A stretch of 64,000 nt of DNA from Cardinalis cardinalis (GCA_014549065.1 JACDOX010000132.1:830747-894746), one strand, 5' to 3'. Positions 1 to 14,612 are shown, counted from the first letter of the stretch. Numbers and translations: made by a program. The notes: generated from the sequence alone by a model not told the origin.

Positions 1-3000
1 AATAAATCCCAACACTAGAAAATTTCTTCTTAGGCAAAACAGACTTTATACTACAAGAGTCTATGACAATCTTTAGTTAATACTACACAGACTGTAGTTA
101 TGGCCCAACATCTTTATGTCACNGAGTTTTGTCTGCATCAGAAACCAAACTAAGGACAGCTGTTCCCTTCCAATGCATGTCAAGGCTGTTTGTTCCCTAG
201 TACTGCTACTCCTGCTCATTCTGCCAAGCTGTACTTGCTGCAGACTCTTTGTGCTCATTCTCCTCTTTCTGATGGCATCACAGGTGTATCTTCACCATTC
301 TGTTTTTTTATTACAACTAACTTATCTATCACAATAGCTAGCAACAGAATCCTCTGTATTGGCAGCTGCATCTTGGAGGCAGTCACAGTCATTCAGGGGC
401 TCAGCCTGTTGTCTTCTATGCCAGGAAAAAATATTATTACTGGTGCTTGAACAGTCTAAACAACAGTTAGAGAGACACTGTGCCCCAAAGGAGGGTAGAG
501 GCAGGGAAAAGTTGAATAAAAGGGGGCTTACCTGTTAGTGCCAGAGGCAGACTTGTCCTTTAATGTGCACAGTCCACAGGTGTTTTATTCTGACAAGGCT
601 ACAGGTGGGAAAACGTTTAGCTGGGAGCCACAGGGAAACATCAGCCAGTGTCAGGAGCACCTAATGGTAACCAAGGTGAGGAGACCACTGGAGAGCAGAA
701 TGGTGATAAAGCTGACACTACACAACATACATGTGGCAGCAAGTAAAAAGAAAAGTAGGTGGGAAAACCGATTTTCTCATCAAGAACTCAGGAAAGCTGT
801 AAGAGAAATTACACAGTAGTTTTAAATTTTTAAAAGCTGTGTTACATAGTGAAGAATTTTTCTAGAAGTTGTGGAAGGAACCTTTTGAAAACAAAATCCT
901 GTTGGGATGTCCATCTGGATTTCTCCNGGTTTTTAGTAGGTCTTCCACCAGAACAATTAGGTTAGTGCAAAGGATTCCTTTACTGCAGTGCAAGGACTGG
1001 TCCTATCCCTTGGGAGCAGGAAAGAGCTCATACCAGCAACCAGCAATATATAGCAAGTGCNCCACACTAGTTAGAAGGCAGAAGGAAGCCCAAAATTAAG
1101 TTCCAGTGATATGACTCTCACAGATTATAAGATTTTCAAAGGAGCTAGAAGAATGGCCTGTAGTTTTAATCTGAGTCCAGGGCAAGAGTTTTAGGAAAAA
1201 CAAGGTTTTTGCTGTCCATCTCCTGTCAGATATGAGNTGCAAACCAAGGCCTTGGATTGAATTCTGGAAGCAAAGATTTGCAGGAGCTGCTCTCTTCTTA
1301 GAAAGTGAGTGCTAAATATCTGCTGACATATCCAAAACCCCCCAATAATAAAAGCAATTATGAGTATAATAAATGTTACTCTCCAGTAACAGTTACTCTA
1401 ACCTAAAGTTGCTTATCCCCTTTCCCATTTGACAAAACAAATAGTTTATAGTTAAGATCTCTGGTTCACTGAAAGAAGACAGAATGAGGGTTGGATTTGG
1501 CTAAACCTACTAAACATAAGATAATAATATTTTGCTGTTGATTTGATAAGGACTCTAAGGAAACTGGCAATCTGAGTGGTTTAATGTGATTTCCCAGTAT
1601 GGAAATGTAAGATGCTCCTNGGATTAGGGCCAGCATTTCTGGTGTATTGATTTGCTCTTTTTGCCTTTTAGATAGGTGGATAAGAAGAAAACCATAAACA
1701 ATAACACTCAGTTAAATTCCATGTCTTTTATACCATTGAATTTAAATTAAGAAATAAGAGATAAGTATGGAAAACTTTCTTAAGGGTAAAAGTTTTTCCT
1801 CTCCATAGACAAACTCTGTTGAGTCATTGTCATTATGGCACAACAGAACATTATTTCAGACTTAAAACAATTAGTGTTATGAGTCAGTTCATCAATTGTT
1901 TTAGACCTTAAACCCGTGTTCCAGCATTGTCATGTAATGCAGTAGGCTTAACTAGCTGAGGAATCAGGCAGAATGGTNGGACCAGGAAACAAATACAGTT
2001 GTCATGGGTATTTCCCCTGAAAGAGAACAAATACCAAAGCCATGTGATTCCCAGTTCTGTCTCATATCCAAGTATCATAGCTCAATTAAATACCTCTGTC
2101 TCTGCCATGAAACAGGGTCTCCTGCCTTTAAGCAGAAGTTAGGATCAAAAAAGAAAAGCACAGCTCCTACCATAATATACACACTCCCACTAGATGTCTC
2201 AAATAAAACCTGAGCCAAAATTCAAAATAAGTCTTGGGAAATAGCAGCTTCTAAGCAGAAAACAAGTACACAGCACCTTGTCACTGGCACATAACTGAGT
2301 CCAGCAAACTTTACCAGGTACAGTATTTGAGGGTTANGACCCCATGATTAACAACAGCTAATTTTGAAGTACAGATTAGACTCCTTTCAAGTATTAAACC
2401 CTGAACAAAGCCTTATTTCCAAGACTGTTTCAAGGCAGGAAAAGAGCTCGTATTCTCACTGCCCTTAAAAACTAGGCCTTTTCATTTCAAAGAACACATA
2501 TGGGATTCTGACCATTATTCTGTTACTTGAGAAAAAGTGCTATCAAATTACTCATGGAGTTAAATGTAGTTATTTCAAAATTTTTTTAATATTTTGGCAA
2601 CTTCATAAGTTTGAACCCTGTTGAAGAAGGGAGCAAAGAAATGAGCCTTTCCTAAAGAGCTCACTACCCCAGATCTGAGGCAGCAACAGCNGCAAATTAA
2701 AAAAAGCATGTGAGGAATAGTATAACATAAACAAAAATATTTAAAGGCTCTGAGTTCACAGACAATTCACCCAATTCTTTATAGACAAAAATCAAGTAGT
2801 CTTCTGATTAATATTTTAATTTTTACCTTTAAACCAGTGCACTTCTAGTTGTGTGGATCTCTGAATTGCACACATTTGTGATTTCCATTGCAGATGGCTT
2901 AATTAAGGCAATTTTATATATAATAGTATACACTTGTCAAGTATACTCTCAAGACAGTATTCAGCAAAAGCAGGAGTAACGCAGTGCTCATTCATAACTA

Positions 3001-6000
3001 TACTCCCACTCTTACTAAACCAGTAAGATTATCTTTGCAACATATTTTCAGTCATGTGTTTCTTAGCTGTGATAGTAAGGAAGATTCCATTCTCCTTGTC
3101 CCCCTTTGCATTCACCTTAAAACAGGATGTTTCAAGTTGTTTCCCCATGAGTAAATTCCACTCCTTGCCTGCAAATCTNCACATATTGGGGTGTGTCTCC
3201 AGGTGAGGCTGAAGATTAAGACAGGAATTTGCCGGAGCCCCAAGGCAGTAGGATTGAACAAACAAGAACACATTTCGTTAGCTGAGATCAGAGCACCGCT
3301 CTCTGGACAAATATTTACAGCATTTTCTTACCACTACATGGTAGTTATTCTCCTGCAGTTGTTCTTTAATGACTGCATCATTTCCAGAGTTACTGATGAG
3401 GGGATGTCATCTCTTCCGCACTGGCTACTTTTCTCCCAAATCTGNTTTCTTTGTGTAGCAATAATCTTGAGGCAGAGATCAGCAGGACTAATATAAACCA
3501 CTGACTTCAATCAGTCAAACCTTTTCTGGTAAGCACTTGTANCATCTGAAAAGTCTGGCAGTTGGAGCACAAATTTGAGAAGAATGCTGTTCCCTCTCAC
3601 CCTTGGAGAATGACAAGCTGTCCTTAGTAGAATCAGAACATTTTTCTTTCTTGGCCTGATCCNAAGATGTATTAAAAGCAGACCGATCTGCAGCCACAGG
3701 TGTTGAATGGCATACTTCTGATGTTTTCCCATTCATATATACATTTGCTGCTAAAATGTCTGAAAAAATTAAGGATGACTCCTCCAATGATAAAAAAAAA
3801 AATTAGAAGATAATAAGGAGGGAATGTNACAAAGTAGAGTGGAAATCAGTTCAAAACCAGGGCTGTCCGTGGTCTGATTTCTGCTGCCCTGCGTACAGCC
3901 TCTCAAGGACATGTGCACAGAGGGCAGTGGTGCAGCAGGCATCCCATCAGCACCTCAGCAGGGTTTTGGAACACAAACTGCCCTTTTGGAGCTGAAACAC
4001 TTGGAGGTGAGACAATGTGTTATGGATGCAATGCATTGCAGCACCATGAAGAGCATGCAACATGAAACACACAAAGGAAGACACGAAAATGGGAAAGTCA
4101 GCGAGAACACCATGGTTGAGTTCATAGGTGATACAGGATGGTTTGGGAACAAAAGATAACAGGCCAGTTCTTTAATCACTGAAAAAATATACAATCACAT
4201 TACAGTCAAGGGAAGTATAACAGTTTTCATCCTCCTCTAGTGATCTCACCCAGGATGTAAACCAGATTGTAGAGACAAAGCCCTGAACACAAAACAAAGA
4301 GTTTAAACTTGAGGTCAGTGAATGGGTAGCCAACAAGCCTGCTGGAAGCAGAGAGGTGGCACTTGCAAGCACCAGAGGAAGCCTGTCTCAACCCTCAAGG
4401 ATGTAAGCATCCTTACAGCCCCATTCTAGCACATTCCTTCGTCACAAAAGCTGTAGAACAGTGCTGCAAGTGCTGTGCAGCAATGGCAGCAGAGCAACTT
4501 TCATAAAGCATAGCTGGTAGCAATACTCTACAGCTGTAATTTCATTTTCTCTTCTCTTGAGCACAAGAAGGCTGAAAGAACATGTTGTAAACCNAGAAGC
4601 ACTAACACATGTTCAGTAGGAGCCAGCTGTTTATTCCAGCTGTTTATGACTACCACCCCCAAACTCTGGTTTCACCTCATCACGCAACTACTAGAAAATT
4701 TATACACTAGTTTCATGTGGAAAATTTTGAAGTCTGACTCAGAAAAGAAGCAGACATCTGCTGCCAAACCATGACTGAGAATATAGGTAAAAAATGAGGG
4801 GAAAGCAATGTATCTCTGAAGATTACAAATAAGGATANGAACAAAGGACTTAAAATGGTAATAAATTGGAGGGGAGGGTTGTTGGAGGTTTGGTGTGGGT
4901 TGTTCATTGGTTTTGTTGGCCTGTTTGTTTCACTAAAACTAAAGCTTATTCAAATTTATTTGGCAGTGTTTTATTCAACTAAAAACTAATGAAAAAAATT
5001 ATTTAAATGTGTACCAACTGGTATGTTTGTTTTCTTTTTAACAAAAACTTTTATTCAATCCTTCTGCCTTTATAATGAGTTCAGAAGTGCTTGTTGCATA
5101 TTTCTTTTTTCTTTTGTATGTTCATAAACCTATGTTTTATCTATGTTGTCTCAGACCTAATCTAATNTTCTGAAGCTGTATGTGAGAGGTGATGAAACCT
5201 CTTCTCATGAAATACCCTTATCCACTTCTCCAGAAGGAGGTAAATTCATTTATTACAGGTNATTTAGGTAAATAGGTATCACACCCATCTCTTTCTCTGT
5301 GTGAATCTGGGGTACTCTCAGTGCTCAGCCCGGAACAGGGGAATACTCTGCCTCTACTTCCTTGCAAAACTAGCTACATTTCAGATTTCTGCACTTCTTT
5401 ATAAGCACTGACACAACAACTAAGAAACCTTCTTGGGAGCAAGNTAGCTTCCTCAAAAACTTAAACCTGAGGCCCAGGAGAAAGAATCGAAAGGATGTAT
5501 NGAAGACACAAATAGACTGCAGCTGGATGAGAACTATCTAATAGAGCAACACCAGCTAGTCCAGGTGAGATTCTTATGACAAAAATTAAAAAGTTGCTAT
5601 TCCAAGAAAGCCTTTTCAAGGCTTACCAAGAAAAGAGAGGTTTTCCTGAGCGCGCGTCTGGAAATCCGTGTTGCAGCAGGGACGGTTACCTTAGCAGCCC
5701 TGCATTCTCAAAACATGCCACCCTNTTCCTGCAGCAGGGACAGAAAGCCACTGCTGCTCCTCTCCCAGCAGGTGCTGAATGTTTGTGAAGACTTAGGGGC
5801 TCCATTTCTGTCTAACAGACTCCCTCTGTGAGGCCTCACTGATGCTGCAGTTTGGAAGCCCGTTCCTCCTGGTCTCCTGGAATCTCAGAAATTTGAGGTC
5901 CCTGTGATGTTTGATGCTTTCAGTCTTTGNACTCCTGTATGTGCCCAAAGACCCTGATTCTCACCTGTGCCAGTTTGCTTTTTCCCCACACAATTTCCAT

Positions 6001-7969
6001 GTAGNCTTCAGGAGAGAGCAGGGACCAGAAATAATGATCCAATATGAAATTTGGCTACAGCCCACAGGCAGCATAGTGAAAAACACTGATGTGAACCATT
6101 TTAGGCCAATATTATAAATATTTGAACAGAGCATGTGGTCTTGTGGAGCACACATTGTCCNGTGAAAATCTGGATTTTGATTGTAAGAGAAATACAGCTT
6201 TTGTCTCTTAGAAGACATAGATACTGTAGGCAGAGGAAAATAAATACAAGTAAGGTAAACTGTTGTTCTCATGCTAATATAGCCTGTTTTTTCTACCCGC
6301 TAGTTAAATATATTTACTATTGACATAGAAACTGAGCAAATTCTGTGAGNAAATACAGTTTAATGAAATGCAATAGAACTCTTTCTCACCCATGATATTG
6401 GTGNATTAGGATTAGTGTGACATAGCTGTTAAAAACATTTCATCTGGCNTTTTTAAGTCATAAAGTTAATTTAGTCATCTTTATACAGTGTAATTCCTAA
6501 AAGCAAAGAGAAATTGTTAGACATATAATTCTGAATACCTCCTCATTAACAACAGTTTTTAAAATTNTTTGTTTTAGGAAAAATTACCTGCCAGAAGATC
6601 TAGCAAATTAAATGAACCTGGGAGTTGTTGAGCTCGTTACAGCAACCACAGTATCCCNGTGAGTCCACACCAGCTATGGATGCTTATGAATAATTTTAAA
6701 TCTCACAAACTGAATTAATAGAAAGTTGGCACTGGCAATATCCCATATCAGCATCCCACTCAGTCTCCCATCTCCTTTCATCAAAAACTCATCTCATCCA
6801 AAATGCAAGTTTCTGGCTACTTTGGCTGCAAGGAAAACCATGAACTATGATGATGCGCAGAAACCCAATTCACTTAATCTGTGAACATAATTCACACAGA
6901 CATCAGAGGGTTTATCCAGCAATATGACATTTGTGTCAGTTTACCACAGATAAGGCAGGAAAAAAGGGGATGTGTGATGGATTACACACTTGGNCATGAA
7001 TATCCCTCTTTCTTACCTGGGAGGGGCAGGGATGAGAGGCGGCAACTTCCACACAAAGAAACAAAATCTAAGGAGGTTTATAGGACCACAGGACTATTCA
7101 GCTCCCATCAAGGAGAGTCATGACAGCACGGGATAAAAAGCCCAAAGAGATACACTCAGTCTTACTTGAAATACTAGCTAAAAAGATTTATAGAAACTTA
7201 CCTGGCTGACATGCATGAACTGTATTTTGGGGCAAGTATTGAGTGGAAGTACTTCCTTGAGTCTTTATGGTATTTTATCCCCTAATGTCTGTCTAGGACA
7301 AGAGATGGCTGTTAGAAACATAAAGTACCTTGTACCTTTTTATGAAATATTTACTGCATGGCTATGCTTCTACTCAAGTATCTTCAAAGAAACCCTGTAA
7401 TTCTCCAGCACATGTAATAGAACCTCATTGTAAAATTAAAAGCATAAAAAAAGACAAGAGACAATTATAGCAGGTCAGGTATTGAAAGTGCTGCTTCAGG
7501 GGAACAGCCTGAATCAATATCAGAAGAACACCACATTCAGAGATTTAGTGCTCACTGAGGCATTCTGCTTACCAGTGATTAGAAAGGATGTCCTCACCAA
7601 CCCTTCAGAAGATATATTCCAGGCAATAAATTTTCTCTGTTTTACAGAGTTTCTTTCACACAAAGTATAAATCTGGAATCGCTCATATTTTCTACCTCTG
7701 GAAAAAAGCAAGCCATGGTGAGGTAGCCATTCATCATTTTTATTGAGTGTTAAACTGACATAAAAGATCAGTTCTAAACNGGTTGCCTTCAGAGAAAAAT
7801 AAGGAACAGGAATGAAGTGATGTCATGTCTTAGGGGGAGGAAGCAGTGCTAAAGTAAAAAGTACAGTCTTGGTCTTCTCTAACTGGGGTGAGGTACCAAA
7901 TACAGACTGCTTTGTATAAGTACCACAGAACAAAGCATTGGCTCCAACACTGAAACGTTCCTTTTTGCA
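1..7969. other. Unique AT-rich noncoding sequence, no gene seen
   Basis: Read on both strands, this stretch shows only short ORFs (none above about 105 codons) with no recognisable domain and no convincing splice-bounded exon. It contains isolated single Ns, short A and T runs, a G/T-rich patch near 4860-4925, and a small CpG cluster near 5650-5690 inside an otherwise CpG-poor background. I recognise no transposon in it, although old degraded copies could escape reading by eye. Confidence 0.7.
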
Positions 7970-8076
7970 TACTTACAGTATCCTTGGAGATATTAAAAAC
8001 CTGACAAGACACAGACCTGAGCAATGTGATCTAGTTGACCCTGCTTTGAGCAAGAGGAGGTTGGACAAGACAGCCT
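7970..8076 (+). mobile_element. CR1 LINE 3'-end fragment (old, degraded)
   Basis: A short remnant of the 3' part of a CR1 non-LTR retrotransposon on the plus strand. The segment beginning TCCTTGGAGATATT, followed by a diverged AAAACC-GACA block and then GTGATCTAGTTGACCCTGC, TTGAGCA and GGTTGGAC, follows the order of the CR1 ORF2 C-terminus, its stop region and the start of the 3' UTR as known from older avian CR1 copies. The terminal ATTCTRTG repeats are missing and the 5' side is lost within about 100 bases, so this is a small dead fragment. Several substitutions from the family pattern point to an old insertion. Boundaries are approximate. Confidence 0.7.
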
Positions 8077-10136
8077 TATACTTTAATAATTTTNTCATTC
8101 TGTTAAAATGTTGTTTTAATTGACAATTTTCTTAAAATCTTACTATCTGACTACATGTAGTTATACAAAACTTACTTTCTTGTCAGTATGGTTCTCATAT
8201 CCCTAATAATATACAACAGTTTGAGAAAGATATTCATTTGCATGAGTCAAGAACCTGAAAAAATTAAATTAATCCAAATATTGTATTTTATGATCCAAGA
8301 TGACAAGGTTTTAGACTCAAGATCTCTAAAAATCNTCTGGTTTGCTACACTAGTACCAAGTTGAATTCTTCTGTATCTAGTATAGACAAAAGTCAGAAAT
8401 TCTACTTGTGACTGAATAGGGGAAACAATTATATTAATAAGTGTGTAAAATAGATGTAGGATGCTCCAAAGCCTAAATGGGGGCAGCTGTTTTAAACAAT
8501 GCCTGATTGTATGACATTTGTTGTCTCTTCTCTGAGAATGTCGTCCGTCCTTCAACAATCTGTAAGCACTAGCCTTCTTGAATGCTAAATTTTAATTAGA
8601 ATAAAAAGGATACATGTAGCAATTATTATAACACCAACGATGGGAACCCTTGCTTTGGGAACTTCGGGGATGGAAGTTCCACATCTGCTTGGCAGCTGTG
8701 CTGCTCTNCTGTTTATTTGGAAAGCATATAGGTTTGACAGTCACTCCCAGACTCTTGCCAAAGGAAGAGTATTCTAGGGAACTTCGGGCTGTGTCTTTAT
8801 TCCGGCACAAGGCTTTGCAACACTTTNCAAGCAGGATACTTCAGTTTAGAAGCAATTTGTAAATTGTGCTGTAAAATGTATCTTTCTCTTACACAGGTAC
8901 CGCAGTAGATCAATGAATGAGTTAGAAAAGGCTTTGGGGAAAAAAAATTCAATGAGTTATTAAAAGTACCAAATCTTTTTTCCTTAGGTCTCCTAAAATT
9001 AATGCAGAAGGTACAAATAGCATGAGAGATAGCTAAAAGAGGAGTTTCTCTCTTTGTGTTTGGAAGAGTGGCACTTAATTTTTAGATAGTATAGAAAGCA
9101 GGAAAATGCTGGATACCATCTGCTAATCGTAGATGTTCAAAAATGACATGACCACTGAAAAAGTGCATATCTTCCAGATTTAAGCATCTAGAAGTTAACT
9201 TTTTGAGTTTTTTGANTTTTTACCTTTACTCATTTTTGAGTTTCTTTCATAAGTATTGTGATATAGAGGGCTTTGTGTTCTGCTTTTGCTTTTTTGTTAC
9301 AATTACTGTTACTCTNCCCTTTTCCTTTTCTTCACTCTCAGCCACTGAATCTGGGCTGCCCAAGGAACAGAACCCTAAGAAAATTCATCAGGATTGAATG
9401 TAAGAGTGTAGTGGGATAGATTCCATGTAGTTCCACCTTCTCAAGTCATTAGCCTCTCTTTTAGTCATGAGCAACCAAATATGTGGCAGTCATTTGGCCC
9501 AAGGCTGGCCAATGTCTTTTCTCTTAAAGGCCACAACATAGGTTGAGTGCACTTGCCTCAACAATAATATTTACAAATATGTTAACAATAAAACATTNAA
9601 ATGTTTCTCTTATTTTTCTGTCCCTAAACATTGCTGCTTTCCTCAGTTTCCTTCCTAGCAGTACTTTAACTACTTAGATATCTCCGGTTTTCATTTCCTT
9701 TATATATAGAAAGCAAGATGTCTTTAAACTAAGAGGTGCATTATATTTTTCTTAGCTTCTAGCATCACAGGCATGGCATGAAGCATAATTCATTTAATTA
9801 TGCTCAGCATCAGAACTGTTGTATCAGGAATCTAAAAAAGAATTATATTATTCAGGTGTCATGAGGACCACAACTGAAAAAAACAGTGGTNATTGAAGTT
9901 TCTTTCATTACTGTGTGTGAAACATTTCTCCATTCTTCCAGAAGCCCCCAGTCCTGGATCCAACAAACAACTCTGCTCATTCAAGACCTCTCCCTGAGGC
10001 ATTGCTTCTCTCTGTGAGAAATGGGATCTTCCAAATCAGGACAGACCAGTGAGGAAGTGTGAATCAGGTGTGCTCCAGGGACATACCTTAGTGCCTTATG
10101 CTTCTACCAGATTTGGGGAGAATAAATTAATCATAT
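8077..10136. other. Unique noncoding sequence, no gene seen
   Basis: AT-rich DNA with short T-rich runs near 9200-9310. No ORF above about 105 codons, no recognised repeat and no RNA gene were seen. Confidence 0.7.
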
Positions 10137-10166
10137 CTTTTTTTTTCTTTTTTTTTTTCCCCCCCC
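10137..10166 (+). repeat. Polypyrimidine tract (T-run then C-run)
   Basis: About 30 bases of nearly pure T followed by a run of eight C. It ends in CAATTTAG, so it resembles a 3' splice-site polypyrimidine tract in isolation. No coding potential with a matching donor follows, so it is called a low-complexity tract. Confidence 0.8.
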
Positions 10167-11850
10167 AATTTAGCTACACTGAAGCTATGTCTTTGAAAAC
10201 AGAAACACCAGATGAGCCACTCTGGCCACCAGTGTACTAATGAGAGAACACCATGTAGAAGATAAAAGACACCTAGTAATCCAGATTTTTCACTTGACAT
10301 CCCACTGAACATTCTGATGAATCAGATTAGTTTTAGAAATTTGATGTATTCATTCGAATAATTTTAGTTTGTGTGAATTTTGATTAAAGCAAAAAACTTG
10401 AGATAAAATGCAGATCTACATCACATATCACCCACGTTTGTATTACTTGGTCAAAAAGTGAGCAAAGTAATCATTCAAGCTCACAATATCTACTGCTCTG
10501 ATATCATCTCATTACTTAAAACACTTAAAGCAATTGCAAAACATTTCTTGTAACAATAATCAATTAATAGTTATAATCTTTTACAAATGATAACATTAGA
10601 AAGTTAAATAAAATATATTAAAGTTAGCTTCTTCATTCATTTCCAGAGACATAATGAATGAAGGGCTTTCAAGAGTTAATATAGAAATCAGAGAGGGGAG
10701 CTGTAGCTTTGCAAGCTATTTCACCATTTCCCTTCCCCTCCCTTCATCTGGATTGGATCATGTTAGTGTATGAGTCAGCTAATTATGAAAGACTTCTCTG
10801 AAATGAATTAGATGAACACAGCATCTTTAACAGAAACAGATCTTGTGACCTGGCAGAGTTCCCATCACAATCCAAATAAAGCCCACCCAGATGTGACCAC
10901 TTCCTTTACTGTAACTCAAAGAACAGAGTGAAACATCAATATGAACTTCCTCGTCTAAGCATCTTCTTAGTATTCCTGATGGATACCTGATGAATTCCTG
11001 ATTTGCGACTCTGATGAATCAAATCATATNTGGCACTAGACCCAGGGATAAACTACTTTAATATTATTGGGAACAAGCTACAGTTTTCAATAAAATGTGT
11101 CAGTTTACTATTTACTATTTTTACTATTCAGTCTGAAAAAAAAAAAAGATTTGGCTATGGACTAAGTAGGTATTTTTAAACGGCAGTTCTGATAAATTTA
11201 AGGGGTNTAAGCTTGACAAAGGCACTGTTATCCCAAATGTACTTCCCAGACTGTTTTTGGAAACTAAATGCTGTTGGTGCACTTCACTACCTGGAGAAAA
11301 GATTCTGCACTTTGGTTACTGGTCTGATACGTGATTCTTTCATGCAAGTGTCCAGTTTCAGTTCAGTAGTGGCTTCAGTGAACATTGCACTGGAATTGTG
11401 CTATAGTTCACTGTCTTGAAAGAAAGACTGAAAAATTATGAAGATTTAGTTGGTTTTGTCTCCGTGATGACATCAGTAAACCAAGAGATTAGCTTCACAA
11501 TTAATACAAGCTATAGCTCAGTCACAGATTTGCAAGCTTAAACCCCTGCAGAAAAGAAGAAAACAAGGCAATATAAGTTGTAACCTGCACACTAAATGAA
11601 CATTTAATTCATTTAGCAAGTCAGATGTGTCAGTAGAAGTGGCCACTTGCCTGTTTAAACAAGTGATATNATTCACATCTGGTTAAAATCAACAAAAAGA
11701 GCTGGAGGAAGAAAGAAAATCAGAACTAAAGGCAGAAATAAATTCCAAGCATCAATACCCAAATCAGATCACCTTGACATTAGACACTCCAAAAGTATTA
11801 TAGGAAAATCAGATACATAACTCTATGCTGTACAGACAGCTGCTTGCACT

Positions 11851-11853
<3 letters not shown>
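10167..11853. other. Unique noncoding sequence; motif-dense block near 10.65-10.90 kb
   Basis: No gene or recognised repeat. The part from about 10640 to 10900 is rich in transcription-factor-like words (ATGAATGAA, TGAGTCAGC, CTAATTA, ATGAATTAG) and could be a conserved noncoding element, but this cannot be shown without alignment. Confidence 0.6.

Positions 11854-11890
<37 letters not shown>
11854..11890 (+). repeat. (TA)n microsatellite
   Basis: An uninterrupted AT dinucleotide run of about 37 bases, directly visible. It is translated as repeated Tyr-Ile in one frame, which is an artefact of the repeat. Likely length-polymorphic. Confidence 0.97.
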
Positions 11891-11893
<3 letters not shown>

Positions 11894-14612
11894 CTTAATG
11901 TAAATCGAGTGGCAGTTAGTCCACTAAAATTCAAAGGCTACATTGGTCACATGAGTCTTGCTGTGAACTTCAATTTTCCATTTCCTCTTCTTTTTAAAGA
12001 AAATGGTTTTTTAATGTACTGGGTTTTTTACAGTGGGATGCAAGAGTGTGAGAATACCAGATTAATCTGACATTGCAAACTGAGTTTCAAAGCCTAAATG
12101 ATTAGCTTTACTTACAGTACAAAATAAATGGCCAAAACCTCTTCTTCTTATGCTAGTTAAAATCAACATATACTATAAAGGAAGGCAAAATTTGACTTCT
12201 TATAGGACTCAAAAATAAGAGCTATTTAANATATTCTGTCTATCCTTATTGGTCTGTAAACATGCTCACCCCTATCAGTATTGTTAATCAGGATTTCTCT
12301 GGTTTTTAAACATAATCATCTCATAGTTTTCCTTTATTTTTTTACTTTTTCCTCCCCCTAGTGACTTGAACGACTCTATTTGAAATTTTCCAGCAGATTT
12401 CACACATATTTACTGAACTTTTAGGTCACATTTGACATAGTGTGTATATCTATCTTTCTGTTCTTTTAAGTGATACTCAGTGAGATTTGCAGATGTGATA
12501 AGAGTCTATTTCCTTGGTCTTGAAGCTACCCAGGGGAATAATGCATATTCAACTTTAGGTCATGGCTTCTAGTANAGACACTGAATAATATGTGTCACCA
12601 TTTGATTTAATTAACTTTTTACTACTAAGTCCAAATCAATGCCTGTTAGTGCTTGCCAAAAAAAAAAAAAATCGAGTCAAGCAACACTTTCTGGCTAAAT
12701 GTTTTATCTTCACTATGTGCAATGAGTTTACTGCTGCGCACTTTTTTAATATGAAATGTCCTACTTATTCTTTCTGACTGTATTAGAGCAAGTTCTAGTG
12801 AGGGAACATTCTCTAGTAAACCAAACCAGAGACAGCTGGAACTAAAACTGGTTCAAAATCTGATTATATCTCCCACTTTCACTATTAAGCATCATGAGCC
12901 TTGTAAACCATGTATTGGTTTTTCATTTTCTTTCATTACTGAAATGTTCTTTTTATGTCTAAAACTCTTTTCTAACAGAAATTATGATAGGAAAAAAAGA
13001 GCTTTACTGGATAGAATCTATATGAAACAAGTAGTCCCACCTCAGGATTCTCTGCATGAAATTTCAGTNTCCAGCAGGCCCCTGGAGGATATATTGGCTG
13101 TATTCAGCTCGAGCTACATAGCCTAGGGGTTACAGCAAATTCTGAGCAGTGGGATATATAATTTTCAAGCCTTCTCTGATTCAGAAGCTTTGAATGAGGC
13201 CTCTTGGACACCAAACTGAGGACAAGGTTAACCACAAGCATTCTAGAGCTCAAGGTTGGTTAGAGAAACCTCTTCTTTTTGCCTCTTCTTTGTCAGCAGC
13301 CATGAACTTTCTTAACAGCTAAGTACCAAGAATCTAAATGGAAAAAAAAAATATTTCAGGAATGCTGAAACTTCAGGGTGGTTGTTATGACCAGATTAGN
13401 AACAAATATCAATTCAAGTACATATATACTTTTAGTGAAGTAAAACTGCATTTTTCTATAAATAAATAATGCTCAGAAAAATCCTGCTGATCCTGACAAA
13501 CACCTATGTCTGCACCATGTCATCCATCTAGATAAACACCATTCTGCATTTCAGTATCTTTTTTGCTTGAATTATCATGTTTTTGTACAGAAGGGATATG
13601 GTACAAGAATCAATGCATGGTGCTATTTAGAAAAAGAAAGGTTTCCTTTTTCAACTAATTAATATCATAGAAATTAAGTTACTCTGTGCTAGCAATATAA
13701 AAGCAAACTCTCCTTAGCATTCTGACAATGGATATTTTTTCAGTTTAATCCAGTTCTCATTTCTTTCATGCAGTATTTCTTCTTCTTACATGATATATTT
13801 GTATGGCAAATCCTAGTTCTTGTTTAAGAAGAACCTTCGCAAATCCTCTGTAATTCTGCTGCTTAGACTATACCATGGAGTGGTGAGGTTTTTTCCTAGA
13901 AAGAAGTCCTCTTTCACTGCCCTACAGTTTTTAAAATTAACATTGTTCAAAAGCCAACTTCTCTGGCTAAATCATATTGTCAAACCATCACCACCAGGAC
14001 AATCGTGACTTCAGTCTGGTCATGATATATATGTATGCTGATTTGTCCCAGTATCCCACCACAGTTCATTATCAGGGCACAAAGAACTGGAGACTTTGCA
14101 CAGCAAACTGCAATGTACAACACAACTCTGTATGTTTGGGTGTCCAGCCTGACCAGCTGCCCACATGCACAGCTCCTGTTCTTGCTCTTTTTGTCAGACA
14201 GCAGAACGTGCAGCATTCTTCAGCTCCCAGGAGAGACAGCAGCTGTCTTCTGCANGGCCAGGGTAGGACAGGAATGATTGGTTCTCTAGGATTTCCCTCC
14301 AGCTGTGTCCCAGAACAGTCCTCTCTCCTGTTCCATAAAAAGAGTAGGAAAAACCCACAGGAGAAGGAAGGGGTGAATGTAGGCAGCTATGAGGTCTCTG
14401 TGAATGCCAAATAAAGGGAGAATGGGGATGTGGGCAGTGAAGCAGCAGAAGCAAGAGATTCACTGAAAAGAGAGAGNATGCACCACCCTATCCTTCCTCT
14501 CAGGGGTCTCTGAGATCACCCAGTGCACTCCAAATCTCTGATGACTCTCTTTGTAGTCCTTTAGCCCAGGCTTCCCAGTGTCTTCAACAAAATACACCAT
14601 GGCAAAAGCACT
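11891..14612. other. Unique noncoding sequence, no gene seen
   Basis: AT-rich to about 13.9 kb, then somewhat more GC-rich from 14.0 kb. An open frame of 145 codons spans 13977-14414 on the plus strand but has no recognisable domain, contains an N and is overlapped by similar-sized frames on the other strand, so it is not called a gene. An A-run lies near 12659-12671. Confidence 0.65.

Noticed and set aside
10137..10174. Polypyrimidine tract plus TTTAG as a splice acceptor
   Set aside because: No exon with coding potential or matching donor follows.
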